A DNA stretch of 64,000 bases from Macrotrachela quadricornifera (GCA_022393335.1 JAJEKB010021263.1:579077-643076), one strand, 5' to 3'. Shown: positions 36,151 through 48,633, counted from the stretch's first letter. Notes: a model not told the origin generated them from the letters alone. Program-made: numbers and translations.

Positions 36151-38369
36151 TTATGAAGAAGAAACTATATTACGATGTGGACGGAAAAAAGCTCGTTTAA
36201 CACGATTTGCTAATGATGATTTTGTTTTTGTTGTTTTCTAAAATAATTTTCGAAAACAAAAAAAAAGATAATTTGCTTTTTATTTTAAATAAAAATAAAT
36301 ACTTTATCAAGATTAATCGGTTGTTCATTATTATTATTTGGAATATTTTTAATTTCATTTGCTAATCCAGTTGTACTATATGATTTTCGTCGACGTGTTG
36401 AATAAATTTTATTATCATTTTCATAATTTATTATCGAAGCTGAATGCGTTCGATATAAATGAGATTCTTTTTTTAAATTATCTTCTTCAGATAAATTATG
36501 ATTATTTGAAAATGAAAAACGAAAACGAGAACGACGACGTGTAGAAGTTTTTTGTTTATTATTATTATTATTTATCTGATTTGATTCATCAATATCCATT
36601 GTATCAGTATCTGATTGTTGTTCATTAATATTATTACGAAAACATTGTTCTACTTTTCGAGCTAAATCATCATCATATGTTGTTTCTTGATCATTTAATA
36701 AATATGATGATGTATTATTCTCTTTTTGTTGATTGGTTTTTATTAATTTACGACGTGGTGTATCATCCAATATTTCAGTATCGTCATCATCTGATGCTGG
36801 ACGTTTTGGAGTCTAAATTTTAAATTTTTTTTTTTTGGACATAATGTTTTAATTCATCTATCGATATACAAAAAAAAAACATACTCGTATAGTTGTTGAA
36901 CCATTAGAAATTGGTGTAAGAATAGTTTCTTTACGTTGTACAGCAAGTTTAGGTCTTTGAGGTGTTTCAATATTATCTTGTGAAGAAACAGAAGCTAGAA
37001 AAAAAAATATAAATAAAATAATTATATAATTAAATAAATAATTTACATGTTGATAATGATATTTGTTTTTTTTTATTTAAAATACATTCACTAAATGGTG
37101 GTCCAGGTGGATCAAGCATAACTGTTATACAAGTTATATTATCAGCACGTAACATTCGTTCTCGCCATGAACTTAATGCTTTTTGTACAAGTTCATGTGA
37201 TGGATTACGAAATGGACGATCATCATCATCCTATTATTAAAATTCATATTTTCAGGTTTTTTTTTTCAAATAAAATTCAAAAAAAATATTCAAACCTCAG
37301 AATTTAATATCATTTCTTCTGTTTTAACATCACAATTTCTAACAATTTCTACTGCTATTTCAGGTGTAATCATATTCCATAAACCATCACTAGCTATTAT
37401 TAAACATCGATGTTTATTTGGATCAATTTCAATAACAGTTAATTCAGGTTCAGGTGATACAGAATAAAGATTTGTATGTTTATTTAAACTCCATAAATCA
37501 CCTAATGCACGTGATACAGCTAAAAATGGTATTTGTTCATATTCCATTGTTGTTCTTAAATGTTCATTTCGATAAGAATTAGTTGATGTTAAACATTTTT
37601 GTCTATTCCAAACAACACGATGTACACCAGCTTTACAAAGAACATTTCCACCACTATCACGTATACGTTTTAATTCAAGTGGATCTTCTGGTTTATGATC
37701 ACGTGTTATACGATTTGCTTTCCAATATTTATATAATGTATCACCTTCACCAATAATAATTGATGAATCTCCAACATGTCCAAGATATAATTTATTTCCA
37801 CGTACAAATACAACACTTGCTGTACAACCTATTTAAAAAAAAAATAAAATCTTTTTTTTTTTAGATAAATATTTTTTATTATGTATATTAACCTGATGTA
37901 CTTGTTAAACCAGATGATGTTTTTGTCCATTTTTCAACATGATTCCACATATCATTATGACATGAAAGAAAACCTTTTCGAATAGCTGATAATATTTGTT
38001 TATCATTTGCATTTTCTGACCAAAAATCATCTTGTTCAAGTATATGTTGACATAAACTTTGTCGAGCAAATTCAGCTGCTTCTTTTCCACCATGACCATC
38101 AAATATACCAAAATAAGCTAATGATATTGGACTTTGTTTATCTGTTGGATTTAAACGTTGAAGAGCAATTGCATATGTATCTTCTTCAAAAAAAAAAAAA
38201 AAAGAAACGAAAAAATTTTATTTTTTATTCATATTGAACATACCCATATATTTTCGACCACCTATTAATTAGAAAGTAAAATAAATATATAAAGAAAAAT
38301 ATATAAAATATTTATACCTTGATTACTATTTGTAGTAATTCGTAAATTAACTTGAACACAATCATTCAT
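36151..38369 (-). CDS. PPM1D: PP2C-type phosphatase PPM1D (Wip1) homologue
   Basis: Eight exons in perfect phase: 38369-38318, 38261-38244 (18 bp), 38183-37893, 37828-37296, 37230-37047, 36994-36885, 36812-36303 and 36237-36151, giving 594 residues (human 605). PP2C metal and catalytic motifs are all present: GGRKYMED, FGIFDGHGG, GHVGDSS, IASDGLWNM and RADNIT. Wip1-specific stretches also match, such as STSGCTASVV, RVVWNRQ and EQIPFLAVSRALGDLWS. The enzyme dephosphorylates pSQ/pTQ sites of ATM/p53/H2AX signalling in the nucleus and turns off DNA-damage checkpoints. The C-terminal 220 residues are low complexity with basic clusters (STRRRSRFRF, YSTRRRKS) that may be nuclear localisation signals. 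Confidence 0.95.
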
Positions 38370-38942
38370 TTTGTTCGTTGTGTTTTCAGTTAATGATTAT
38401 GAATATCATCGGAACACTAGAAAATAATCAATAACCAATCCGAACAAAGCAACTTTTTTTTCTTTAATAGAAGTCGATATTGCAATTGGATAATCAATTG
38501 ACGAATACAATCATGTTCATATATATATAAATATTTCTCATTGACATTAACAGAAGAGATAAAAATCAAGCAAAATAATAGATTGAACTAAATTGACAAA
38601 AAAAATTCCGAATTTATAAAGTTGTATTCAATTTAATTTATTTTTTTTACAATAAATTTCAAGATCCTCACTAATTACATTTATGTTTATATACAATGTG
38701 TAACTAATTCATGAATAATTGTTATATCAAATAATAAGAAATACAGATATAAAGCAATATGATAACTAAGATATTTTGATTTGATAAACAAAATTTTCTA
38801 CTAGACAAATATTATTTATTTATATGCATATGTAGATGGCGAAAAAGTTTTTTGAAACCAAAAGGATCAATTGTGGTTCTCTCTAATTCTGACTTGCTGT
38901 TCCATACAACCGAAAGAGAAGCATAAGAGTATGCTAATAAAC
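38370..38942. other. Promoter side of PPM1D and spacer
   Basis: AT-rich, no exon or defined regulatory motif recognised. Confidence 0.5.
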
Positions 38943-39676
38943 AAAGGATGGAGACGCATTTGGTCATAATTCGGTCCCAGGAAAGTTTTCAAGAAAATTC
39001 ATACTGTTTTATTTTCATCGAAAAATAATTTGAGTCTAAACTCAGTTTTATCTGTATAGACATATTTCTACGAGAGTTATAATAAAATATTAAAGTTTGA
39101 GAACTTGTTTTTTATAGACAGAACTTGATTTAGACTCCATTCATTTTTCGATCCATCTCTGAGGTCTCTCTCACCTGAATTTTTTGATGAAAATAAAAGT
39201 TATCAGATTGTTTTGAAACAAACACAGATCGACTCAGTTTTTTATGCTGAACACGAATCTGACGTTTGCTTTTTTTGTTTTAAATAGAATTCGAAGATAA
39301 ATATTCAAAATACTACTGATTTTTAGTCAAAATCGATACTCCAACGATGAATTGCGTATTCATGAGAGATATCTTTCTCCAATTGTTTTTCAAATGTAAA
39401 AAATGGATTTTGTAGCGAGTGTAAAGAACTTTTAATGATAAAAAAATGGTGCTGTTTGCTCTTGTCATTGAAGAGAACGAATTAAAAGCAATTTAGGCTT
39501 AAAAATATTGAATATCGACTATGTTCGAGCTTTTTATTTGTTCATAAAGAAATTGTTGGTCCGGCCACCAAAAATGTTTATCTTGACGAGATCTTTCATT
39601 TAGTATAAAATAGTATGGATTTTCTTGAAAAATTTCCTGCAGGTCAATTTATGACCAAATGCGCGCCCCATCCTTT
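38943..39676. mobile_element. Foldback MITE
   Basis: AAGGATGG followed by CGCATTTGGTCATAA at about 38943-39016 is repeated inverted at about 39601-39676 (TTATGACCAAATGCGCG, then CCATCCTT). Arms are about 75 bp at roughly 80-85% identity. The 580-bp interior is non-coding. Confidence 0.75.
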
Positions 39677-40375
39677 TCATTGAAAGAATCACAATACAAT
39701 TCGGTCGGATCTCAAATACGAAAATTTTTTTCAGTTAAGATACGCTATACGATAAAAGTGTTCTCTGTACATCTTGAATTATACTCATTCTAGTTCATTG
39801 TTGAATTCATTGGAAACATGTATAATAATAATAAATTTTGATTTTATTTTTTAAGACTTCGATTGAACAAATCTGAAACTCGAGATATAAACGGTTTTCC
39901 ACAAAATGCTTAATCAAAAGTTATAAGCAAAATAAGACGCACACACATATATACACAGAGAATACAGAATACAGAATACTTTTGTTTGTTTTTCAAAATA
40001 GGAAACATTAGCATATATATGTAAATATGCTAATGTTGATACATTTGTGTGTGGTTAATATTATCCAATTGATAAAGACGTTGCACAAATTGATAGAAAA
40101 CTTTATTTACAAATTACATCATTAATTGTTATTAAAAATGATTTCTTTTTCGTCTTCTTTTTATAGAAAAATTTCAATTCTACAGGTCGCCAATCGTTAC
40201 CGTTATAAAGTTTAATATTAATTATTCATTTTGTTTTGCTTTTCAAACATGCTATTTTTTTTTCTATATTTCATAACTAGAGGAGGTACCCACTGCAAAG
40301 AGAATATGATTAAAGTTTTACATCTTCCGTCCGACTTTTTTTGCTGTACATAACACGTCTTTTACGAAGTATTCC
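39677..40375. other. Intergenic DNA
   Basis: AT-rich, no gene recognised. Confidence 0.4.
40006..40036. repeat. Short perfect hairpin
   Basis: ACATTAGCATAT and its complement ATATGCTAATGT are separated by a few bases. Too short to assign a role. Confidence 0.4.
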
Positions 40376-40800
40376 CCGCTGTGGCTGAGCCATCTGCAAC
40401 AGAAATTTTCCCGTCACCCCTGAAACCTCTATGACAGGACTTTTATCGGTATGCGTCAGGCATCTTTAACAGGATTGTTCCTGCTATGGGTTAGGTGTTC
40501 GCCATAGAACTCTTCTCGTCGTGCGTGATACCTCTTTTATAGGACTTTTTTTATCGTACCGGGAATCTCTGCCACAGAGCTTTTCCCATCGTGCGTGGGG
40601 TATCTTTCACAGAGCATTTCCCACCGTGCGCGGAGCATCTTTCACAGAGTTTTTCCCACCGTGCGTGGGATATGCTTCACAGAGCATTTCTCACCGTGCA
40701 TGGGGTATCTTTCACAGAGCTTTCCTGCTGTGCGTGGGATATGTTTCACAGAACTTTTTCCGCCGTGCATAATGCAACCTCAGTGGGACTCTTTTCATCG
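40376..40800 (+). repeat. 35-bp minisatellite, about 12 units
   Basis: A unit of about 35 bp (core GTGCGTGGGGTATCTTTCAC then AGAGCATTTCCCACC) repeats about 12 times; the first five units are diverged and units 6-11 are similar. The period is not a multiple of three, so an open stretch appears in all three forward frames, each encoding a shifted repeat. It is much less AT-rich than its surroundings. Probably not coding. Confidence 0.85.
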
Positions 40801-41442
40801 GACTCAAGCTGACACCCTCACTCGCATCCACTTTGGACACGATCACTCTCAAAATTGCATTGAACTGCGTCGTTTGATTAGAAAGTGAACAAAATCACAG
40901 TCTCTTACGAATTGGATGAAGTTTCACGCATGCCTTCCTTTCTCACCCCCCAATCACTCTGCCAACTTTCATTAGCACACTCAAGGAACTGATGCGGATA
41001 GTTACGTGACCCCTATCTTTCACGATGACTAAATACATAGCGAACAGACTCATCAGAATCTCTATCTGTATTGATCGCGATGAAATTTCACCCCGCCCCT
41101 TCCACGCACCCCGTTTGGTGGTTCCAACTTCAAGATGACTTTCCTCAGAAGCTAAGGAAATAGTGTGGAAACTTTTGTGACGCTAGCTATCTCACGGACT
41201 GAATTTATAGCGAACAGACAAACGTTGTTCTTTAAATATATAGATACGTCATCGTTATGAATCAAGAAAAACAACAAATCCGTTGCTTCTGTGAGTCATA
41301 GAAAACTAATGAATACACTATAGTTGTGAATCAAACAAACACTTGTATTCATTTTTTTCTCTTACAACCCATTAGAAACCATCGATTGTCACATTAATAG
41401 ATTAAAAAAAAGAGCAAATAAATAAAAAGTAATACATATTAA
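40801..41442. other. Less AT-rich tail after the minisatellite
   Basis: 40800-41240 has a base composition unlike the neighbouring DNA and holds two similar segments (ATAGCGAACAGAC near 41037 and again near 41207). It is probably the remainder of the element that carries the minisatellite. No coding frame recognised. Confidence 0.5.
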
Positions 41443-41688
41443 TCCGTTCGGGACAGGGTTCTTTTTTTGTAAAACAAAAGAATGAAATATGAAATTAGTT
41501 AATATCAGTTAATTTCGTTTTTAGTCAACTTTATTTATCTTTTTGGAATGGCTTTAGCTCATATGTGTGTCATTTTTACTGAACATTACAGTCATATTAG
41601 TTAGAACAACAGATAAGTAGTATGTATTTACAGATGTGAATCATTTTGAGACGAGTGGCCACTTTAAAAGGCACCCGTCCCGAACAAG
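41443..41688. mobile_element. 246-bp MITE flanked by TTAA
   Basis: TTAA at 41439-41442 and 41689-41692 flank ends TCCGTTCGGGACAGGGT and ACCCGTCCCGAACAAG, giving a TIR with core GTTCGGGAC. TTAA target duplications are typical of piggyBac-like elements; the superfamily call rests on that alone. Confidence 0.7.
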
Positions 41689-42143
41689 TTAATAGTAATA
41701 AATTAGAAAGATCAATTTTAATTAATGATGCACCCGATTTTTAAAATAATTAAAATAATTCAATATTTTCTATATAAAGAGCTATTCGGAAATGAATGAA
41801 TAAAATAATGTATATATGTATAATTAAAAGAATCATTTGCATTTAAATCAATTGATAATGTTACTTGAAAATTATCAGATATATCTATTTTATTTTTATC
41901 AAATCTTGTAGATAAAATAGAAAATTGAGTTATTATTGTGATATTAAGATAAAAACCTTGTAGTAATTTTATTTGAACATTATAACATCTTCATGATTAA
42001 TCCAAATGTAAATCTTGAGATAAATCATCTTTTTTTTTCCTATTAAACAATCTTTATTAAGAAATAAATTAATAATATGAATATTATTCTAGAAATAAAT
42101 GAATAAGATATTATATATTTATTATTAAAATAGTTTGAAGGTG

Positions 42144-43748
42144 AGTGTGTCATATGTAACTCGGCGAGCTCTATCGAATGGTATAAAATTGTGTTGATTT
42201 AGACGTCGTAAAATGCTTTCTAGAGCCAATCACCGTCACAAATATAAAGATTCGCCTGGTTGATTGTTTGAAGTGCGGAAGTTAGTGTCTTATACACAAG
42301 GGGAAATTGGTGACTATTGACTGGAAGTGATTAGGAATGGCTAAATGCGTTCAGGATGATTATCGGATCCCTGATTATCTGTTTGAACTTGCTAATAATT
42401 GCCATTTCAAAGATTGTATAAGTGCTATTTATGTTCGAGAAATTTGTTATATGATGGCGCATTTAAAAGATTCTATGGAGATGCGTTAATTAATACCTAA
42501 AGATATCGATGTTTAATAGGCATATATGTTGATGTTAGGTGTTAAACCATTTTTTTGAAAATTCATAAAAATTTTAAAAAATGCATGCGACATTTTTGAG
42601 TTTCTTCTGAAAGACTTGTGTGTCTCTTCGCAGAATTTGAATAAAGCTGAAAATTTTAGTTATGCTGTGTTTTTTCGTCAGATTTCAAGTTTTATAACTC
42701 ATGGAGAAAAAACTTTTTTGTATATCGGCTTCGTCGATAATATTAAGGAATCTCTCTTAAATAGTAATGGGCCAACTTTTGGATAGCTATAAATAGATTA
42801 TGTATTATTAATAATTTGCGAGAAATGTGATCCAAGGGTAATTGAGGTTGGGGAATTGGAATATGTAGGTTGTTTTATTTAATTATTTTTTTTATGGATA
42901 AATCGTCAATAATTAATTAAATATTAATTATTAACATTGCGAACAAAGGTTGGCCGAAGGATAGTCGAGCTCAGAATGTTTCACTATGAGATTAGTATTA
43001 TCTAATTAGTTATTAACTAATTATCACTTATTAATATTTCACATAAAATTGATCGGAGGTATATCAGGATACAAAAATGTAGATTTGAGATCCGTTTCCT
43101 CAAATGATTAATTCTTGGACAAGTGTTAATTAATTAGACATTATTTACAAACTTTTTCTACAACTCGACCAAAGTTAATCTTGACGGTGGACTATTTGAG
43201 TCTGAACTAAGTTTCTAATAATTATTTAGACTCAATTAATGAGATATTAATTTCTAATAGTTTAAATAACACTTGGTCGAAAATAATAGATAGTAGAAAA
43301 TCTGAGTTTAAGATTGAAGTATAGTTTTCTTTTTCACTCTTGTTAGATGTACACCTTATCTAGAAAACTAGATTAAAGATCATCGTGCACGAGAAAGCTG
43401 AATTATGCCTCAGCTATTCTTAGTTAACTGCAATGTCTTTACCCTGATCCTTTTGGAATTGCACAGATGAATAATCTAATAAGAGTTTTCACCCGATAGT
43501 TCTACGATGAAGAGCTGAGCGACTCTGCAGTTAACTGTTACTTGTCTCATTAGAAAGACCTTATCGAGTTGTGTAAAACACACCCATTCTCTTAGTTGAC
43601 ATAATATATAAGTCGAGTTGTTCGATGAATCAATTTTGGATGTTCATCATTAGGATGGCTTATGGTCTGTGTAAGGCATTTAATCAAGTCGATTTCAATA
43701 CGATTATATACCATTCGATAGAGCTCGCCGAGTTACATAAGACACACT
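42144..43748. mobile_element. 1.6-kb element with 57-bp TIRs, non-autonomous
   Basis: The left end (42144-42200) contains ATGTAACTCGGCGAGCTC then TATCGAATGGTATA, and this is found inverted at 43692-43748 with few mismatches. The interior has no credible transposase frame. No clear target duplication. Confidence 0.8.
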
Positions 43749-44060
43749 TATTTGTTTATTGAAGACAGCTCTATTAACGAATAATCAGGGCGTTTGAATT
43801 GTATATTGTGTTGATTTCGAGGTTCTAGATTGGTGCGCGTTTGATAGATTTTATTGAGTTGTGCTAGACACACCGATTAGTTTTTTTGACAGAGCTTTAT
43901 AGGTGAATATCCATTATTAATAGTCGTGTTTTTAGCTAAAATGTAGCTTAAAAATGATGTATTTGAATCTGTTTTACGATTTGATTTTGAATATTTGAGT
44001 TTTGAAACTATGTAGAATTGTGGGATATTCGATGCTCTATAAGATACACCGGTCGTTGTT
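43565..44060. repeat. Diverged repeat of about 130-175 bp with an ACACAC motif
   Basis: A motif of the type GAGTTGTG-x-AGACACACC appears near 43569, 43731, 43857 and 44032, followed by TTTGACAGAGCTTT-like sequence. It overlaps and extends beyond the right end of the 1.6-kb TIR element, so copies of that end may have been tandemly duplicated. Confidence 0.5.
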
Positions 44061-44659
44061 TTTTGACACAGCTTTTTGGGCGAATGTTTCCGGGTTTTAC
44101 TCAAATCTGCCGCTAACTTCACTAATGTGATCCACCACTGCGACGCACGCATGCATGTGTTTTTACCACGACCAAGAGAGAGAAAAAAACAAAAAATATC
44201 AATGAAACTAGAGAGAGAAAGAGGAGAGAGTCAGGGTAAAGCACCGCTAACAAAGAATGACCTCGAGACAGTGTGCACAAACCCTAGTCAATTCTGATTG
44301 AATGAGACTAAACATTCCAGATACCTTATCGTTAAAGTCACAGTATATTACTAAATAGGCCTCACAGACACTGATCAGGAATATTCAAATCACCATTAAA
44401 GATTAGGAGAACATCTTACAGAAATCTTTAGCGACGTTGTATGACAGATAAGAAAAAAGAATTGGATATATGTGACGTCATCCAGAGAACAATAAAAGAG
44501 AGTCTTTTAATTGTATTACTTACTGTCAAATTGTAGATATTTTCCAATTAGAAGGTTATTTTTTCATTTTATCACTTTGTGTTGGGATTGCAGACAATTA
44601 TAGTAATTAATTATTAAAAAAATGTCTGCAATTACAATTACGGAGCAGTCGGAATAATG

Positions 44660-46100
44660 CAAAATTAAAGAAAAATGTTTTTTTTTCAACTTTTTCTACA
44701 TGGTTGGATAGAGTTGAATAAGTTGAATAAAAAACTATATATGTTTAAAATTTTTTTTGACTAATTAATTAAGAGAAAAAGTCAGGTTTTTTCGTGATAG
44801 TCTTCTATTACTTTTTTTCTCTAAACAAAAGAAACGCTTTTCATTCCGTTGACATTGTGAAACTAGTATATATATATAAATTCCTTATGTAAAATTGTGT
44901 CTATGACACTATTTTCTAATGCTGTTCAATAATAATACATTCCTACAATATATGAGTCTAATAGCAGCAAGAAGTAAGAAATTAAGACATATGTGAATTC
45001 TTTTGCACATTACGATATGATTATGTTTCATGTACCATTTGAATCGTTAGATATTGCGCTCGTTACTTTTGTGATAAAAATGTTGCATTGAAATCAGCGT
45101 GAAAAACTCTTCGACTAGAATTATTTTACTCCATATTTGAAGACTTTGATTTTCTGACCTGTTGTACAGCTGGGAAAAGGTCTATGTTTCTATGAAAAAA
45201 TGAAAATGAAATTAAAACTTTAAAATACTTGTCAAATAGTACACCATTTCACTCTGATTCCAATTATATAATCTTTTTATCGCAAAACTGTTGAATTTTG
45301 AATTATTGGTAAAATTTCTTATTTTTACGATTTGAGCAAGGGAAGAAGGATGAGTTTTTCCAACCAATCAAAATGTCGAAAAAAATAAGATTGTGCCTTT
45401 GAAGCGCAATGTCTGGGGATTCCGATGGTATATGAAACTTAATCATAACTTAATTGTAACACTGACAGCAAACTACATTTTATATTTTATCTTTGATTTG
45501 CTCCTATAATCCTTTCATGTCCTATATATTGTCTCAATTATTCAGCCGTACGTCATATCACAGTTTATTTTTCTCTTCCTTTTTTTTTTTATCTGATGGA
45601 GGAATATGTAAGTGTATGCTTCGTATAGAAGCGATGCTATTCTTGAGCAGCAGAAATACAAGAAAAGGTAGTTCCATCAACGCAAGCACTTCTTCTATTA
45701 AAAATAGTCGCATTTAATATGAAAAAAATTCACGTATGTTCTAATATCTGATTCTTTCCTTCTTTTAGGCTCATGCATTATATGAATGTATCATTATTTT
45801 TTGAACAGCATTTTAAAAAGGTGTCATAGACGCAGTTTTACATGAAGAAGCTGAATATATCAGTTTTAAAATGTCAACAACATAAAGAACTTTTCTTTTG
45901 TTGAGAGAATGTTAAGATCGACTATTTTTTCAGGAAAAATGAATGATGCAAGATGATCGACAAAAACTCAAGTTCTTTTCTCAAGTATCTTCCAAAAAAA
46001 GATTTTAAATGCGTATAAATTTTTATTCTACTCGTCGAGTACTATTCGACCATGTAGAAAAAAATCAAAAAGAAATTTTACTTTAATGTTGCCTTATTTC
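44660..46100. mobile_element. Diverged 1.4-kb foldback element
   Basis: Arms at about 44660-45030 and 45710-46100 are reverse complements at roughly 75-80% identity; shared blocks include TTTTTCTACATGG, GTCTATGACAC and ATGCTGTTCAA. The interior of about 680 bp is non-coding. Confidence 0.7.
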
Positions 46101-47306
46101 GACTTAAGGCTAATTGAATTTTTCTCGTGTTGTTTTTTTTCTTTCTCAAATGTACGTTTTTTACTTCACCCATCAAGCAGAAAGAAAGTTTAGAACACAT
46201 TACATCGCTTTGCTCCGTTTAACTTCAACGAACCAGTCAAAGATGAACAGACAATATATACAATAAAATATTAATTTTCTCGTTTTTCCTATTTTTAGAT
46301 ATACATATATTAATATATATTATTAGATATTATAATGGTGTATGATTTATGTAGAATAAGCCAAGCGTAATGTAAGTTACAATTTTCATGCATACTTCAT
46401 GAAGGAGGCTATAGATTTGCCGGCAGTCAATTTTTCCTCCATTTCGCAGCAGATGAAATCTATATGATCGCGACTTCATTTCGATCTAGGAACCTCATTT
46501 CTTTCACCAGAATATAATTGGTTACATTAGCAGATATTTACATTATCTTATATTTATTATAGTTTGCAAGTTTGCTTCACGAACTTTTTTCCTATGTATA
46601 TTAAATGAGTTTCTCCTACAATATGAAAGTTCAAATCATTCACAGGCATCGTTAGTATATGGTAAAATATACTACATCTAGAAGGGGTTCGTATGTTCGA
46701 TTCAACGGTTGAATCTCATGTGTTTTGTGAATACTAAGAAAGTGTAATAGTACAATAATTATATGACTTAATTATGAATACAACATAGATAAAGAGAAAG
46801 ATGAAAGAAAGAAATGCAGATAAATATAAAAAAATAAATTGACTACAAAGCAGATTAATCCGTTATGTCGCTGCAAGCGAAGTTGCAGAAGTAATTTATT
46901 TACATCTGTTGAAGTCGTCATGTAACCGAAAGTCTATCGAACATACCATAGTTTTTTATATCTATCTATATATATATATTGAAGTTGTTTTGTAGATCAT
47001 AATTAGTTTTCTATACATTGGAAAAACGAAATTTTCTTGTTGAAATTAAGCAGGAATCAGATACAAGTAATATCCTGTAATGTGGAGAAAAACTCGACTG
47101 TTAGCTAAACAGTGACCTATTTCATGACATATGCAGAAAAATTGTATGTACAGATTCAAACTAGTATGATATTCGAGAACAAAGTATAAATTTTAAAGTG
47201 GAATTTTCTCTTAGTTTCGTGTTTTTCTGAAGATCCTATACATGATTAAGTTTCCTTCTCTTTTTCAGATTTTCAGTTATTCATCAGCATATGAAATAGC
47301 ATAAAA
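46101..47306. other. Upstream region of the GPCR gene
   Basis: No coding exon. CTTTTTCAG ending at about 47269 looks like a 3' splice site just before the GPCR start, so a 5'-UTR intron is likely. Confidence 0.5.
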
Positions 47307-48254
47307 ATGGCAATCGCAAATTTTATTCGTTCATGGCTTATGTTTGCACCTTTGATACCATCCATTACGGTGATCATCTTCACCTTGTATCATTTTCTGC
47401 ATAATCGAACATTTTGTACAGCTCTCAATAATCATATTATTATTCTTCTTCTTTTTTGTTGTCTTGTTGAGCAAGTTACTGATATTTCATGGCAAATCCA
47501 CTTTTACCGCACAGGCACTGTCCTAATTGAGACAGAAGTTTTTTGTCGTATATGGGCATTTCTCACTGGAATTGGATACACATTGGTTTGTACAGTAATG
47601 GCTTGGGCATCAATTGAGCGGCATATTCTTATTTTTCATTCACAGTGGTTTGGAAATAAAACAAAGCGTTTTTTCTTTCATTATCTTCCATTGACTCTAA
47701 TCATTTTATGGCCTGTAGTATTTTATTCTACCTTAATCTTTCTGTTACCATGCAATGTACCACTTAATTACCAGAAAAGATTTTGCAGTCTTTATGGATG
47801 TGTGAATGGCAATCCTGTCGTTGGAGTGATTGACAGTATCGTTAACTTCGTATTACCTTCATTTATCTCAGTAATTTTTAGTGTAAGTCTTTTTGTACGT
47901 GTTATCTATCAAAAATTTCGCATTAGACAAAGAGTTGAATGGCGAAATCACAAGAAACTGGCCCTACAATTATTACCGATATCTGCATTTTACATTGCAA
48001 TACAGCTGCCACCTTTGACTTTATATACTGCTTATTTAGCTGGTGTACCATCTAGTGTAGGAATCAATTACTATTCTGATGGTATATTCTTTACTTATTG
48101 GATTATTCAGCTCATCCCTTTTATAGTTGCTGCAACGCTACCAGAATTGAGAACAAAATTTCGAAATACAATCTTATTTTGGCGACAAAGACGTGCTGTT
48201 GCTCCACTGATGTTGACAATAACTCGACCAAAAGGTGCTCAGACAAATGCATGA
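47307..48254 (+). CDS. Rhodopsin-like seven-helix receptor (GPCR)
   Basis: A single coding exon of 315 residues with seven hydrophobic helices. Helix 3 ends in ERH (104-106) in place of the class A DRY motif. Cys80 at the start of helix 3 and Cys160 in the second extracellular loop can form the conserved disulfide. Helix 6 contains PISAFYIAIQLPPL and helix 7 is followed by LRTKFRN. It is short, with a minimal N-terminus and no long tail, like the expanded orphan chemoreceptor-type GPCRs of bdelloids. It senses an unknown ligand at the plasma membrane and signals through G proteins. Start is the ATG of MAIANFIRSW. Confidence 0.85.
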   Translation: MAIANFIRSWLMFAPLIPSITVIIFTLYHFLHNRTFCTALNNHIIILLLFCCLVEQVTDISWQIHFYRTGTVLIETEVFCRIWAFLTGIGYTLVCTVMAWASIERHILIFHSQWFGNKTKRFFFHYLPLTLIILWPVVFYSTLIFLLPCNVPLNYQKRFCSLYGCVNGNPVVGVIDSIVNFVLPSFISVIFSVSLFVRVIYQKFRIRQRVEWRNHKKLALQLLPISAFYIAIQLPPLTLYTAYLAGVPSSVGINYYSDGIFFTYWIIQLIPFIVAATLPELRTKFRNTILFWRQRRAVAPLMLTITRPKGAQTNA

Positions 48255-48631
48255 TCATCGTTTGCTTCAACATAATCCGACAAAAAAGAAATTCATAGAA
48301 GAAATGAAAGATTAACGAAAGTAGAATTTGTGAACAGAGTCTATTACTTCTCTATTGTAAATATGTATTTCATCGTTTCTTTTCGTAAGGTTTTTGACGT
48401 TTTATCGTCGAATCTTGCATATATATCAAATGTCTGTATCCGTGAATATTGTGTACTAGTCAAATTGATTGCTTTAAATATTGTCTTATATAGTTGTCTA
48501 TTTTTCGTGAATAAATGAATTTCTCGATGTATTTAAGCAAAAGGTAAATATTTCATTAGATGTTAATAATGCAATTCATCAAAGTTTATAAGAATTCAGA
48601 TTGACGCTTGAACGAAGAGAAGTAAAACTTA
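48255..48631. other. 3' flank of the GPCR gene
   Basis: Probably 3' UTR then spacer. No further gene. Confidence 0.5.
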
Positions 48632-48633
48632 TA

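Noticed and set aside
40521..40888. Three overlapping open frames with SHRAWG-type repeats as a repeat protein gene
   Set aside because: The 35-bp period explains openness in all three frames at once; no conserved start or splice structure.
44076..44297. Open frame on plus near 44.1 kb
   Set aside because: No recognisable features and within a repeat-derived area.
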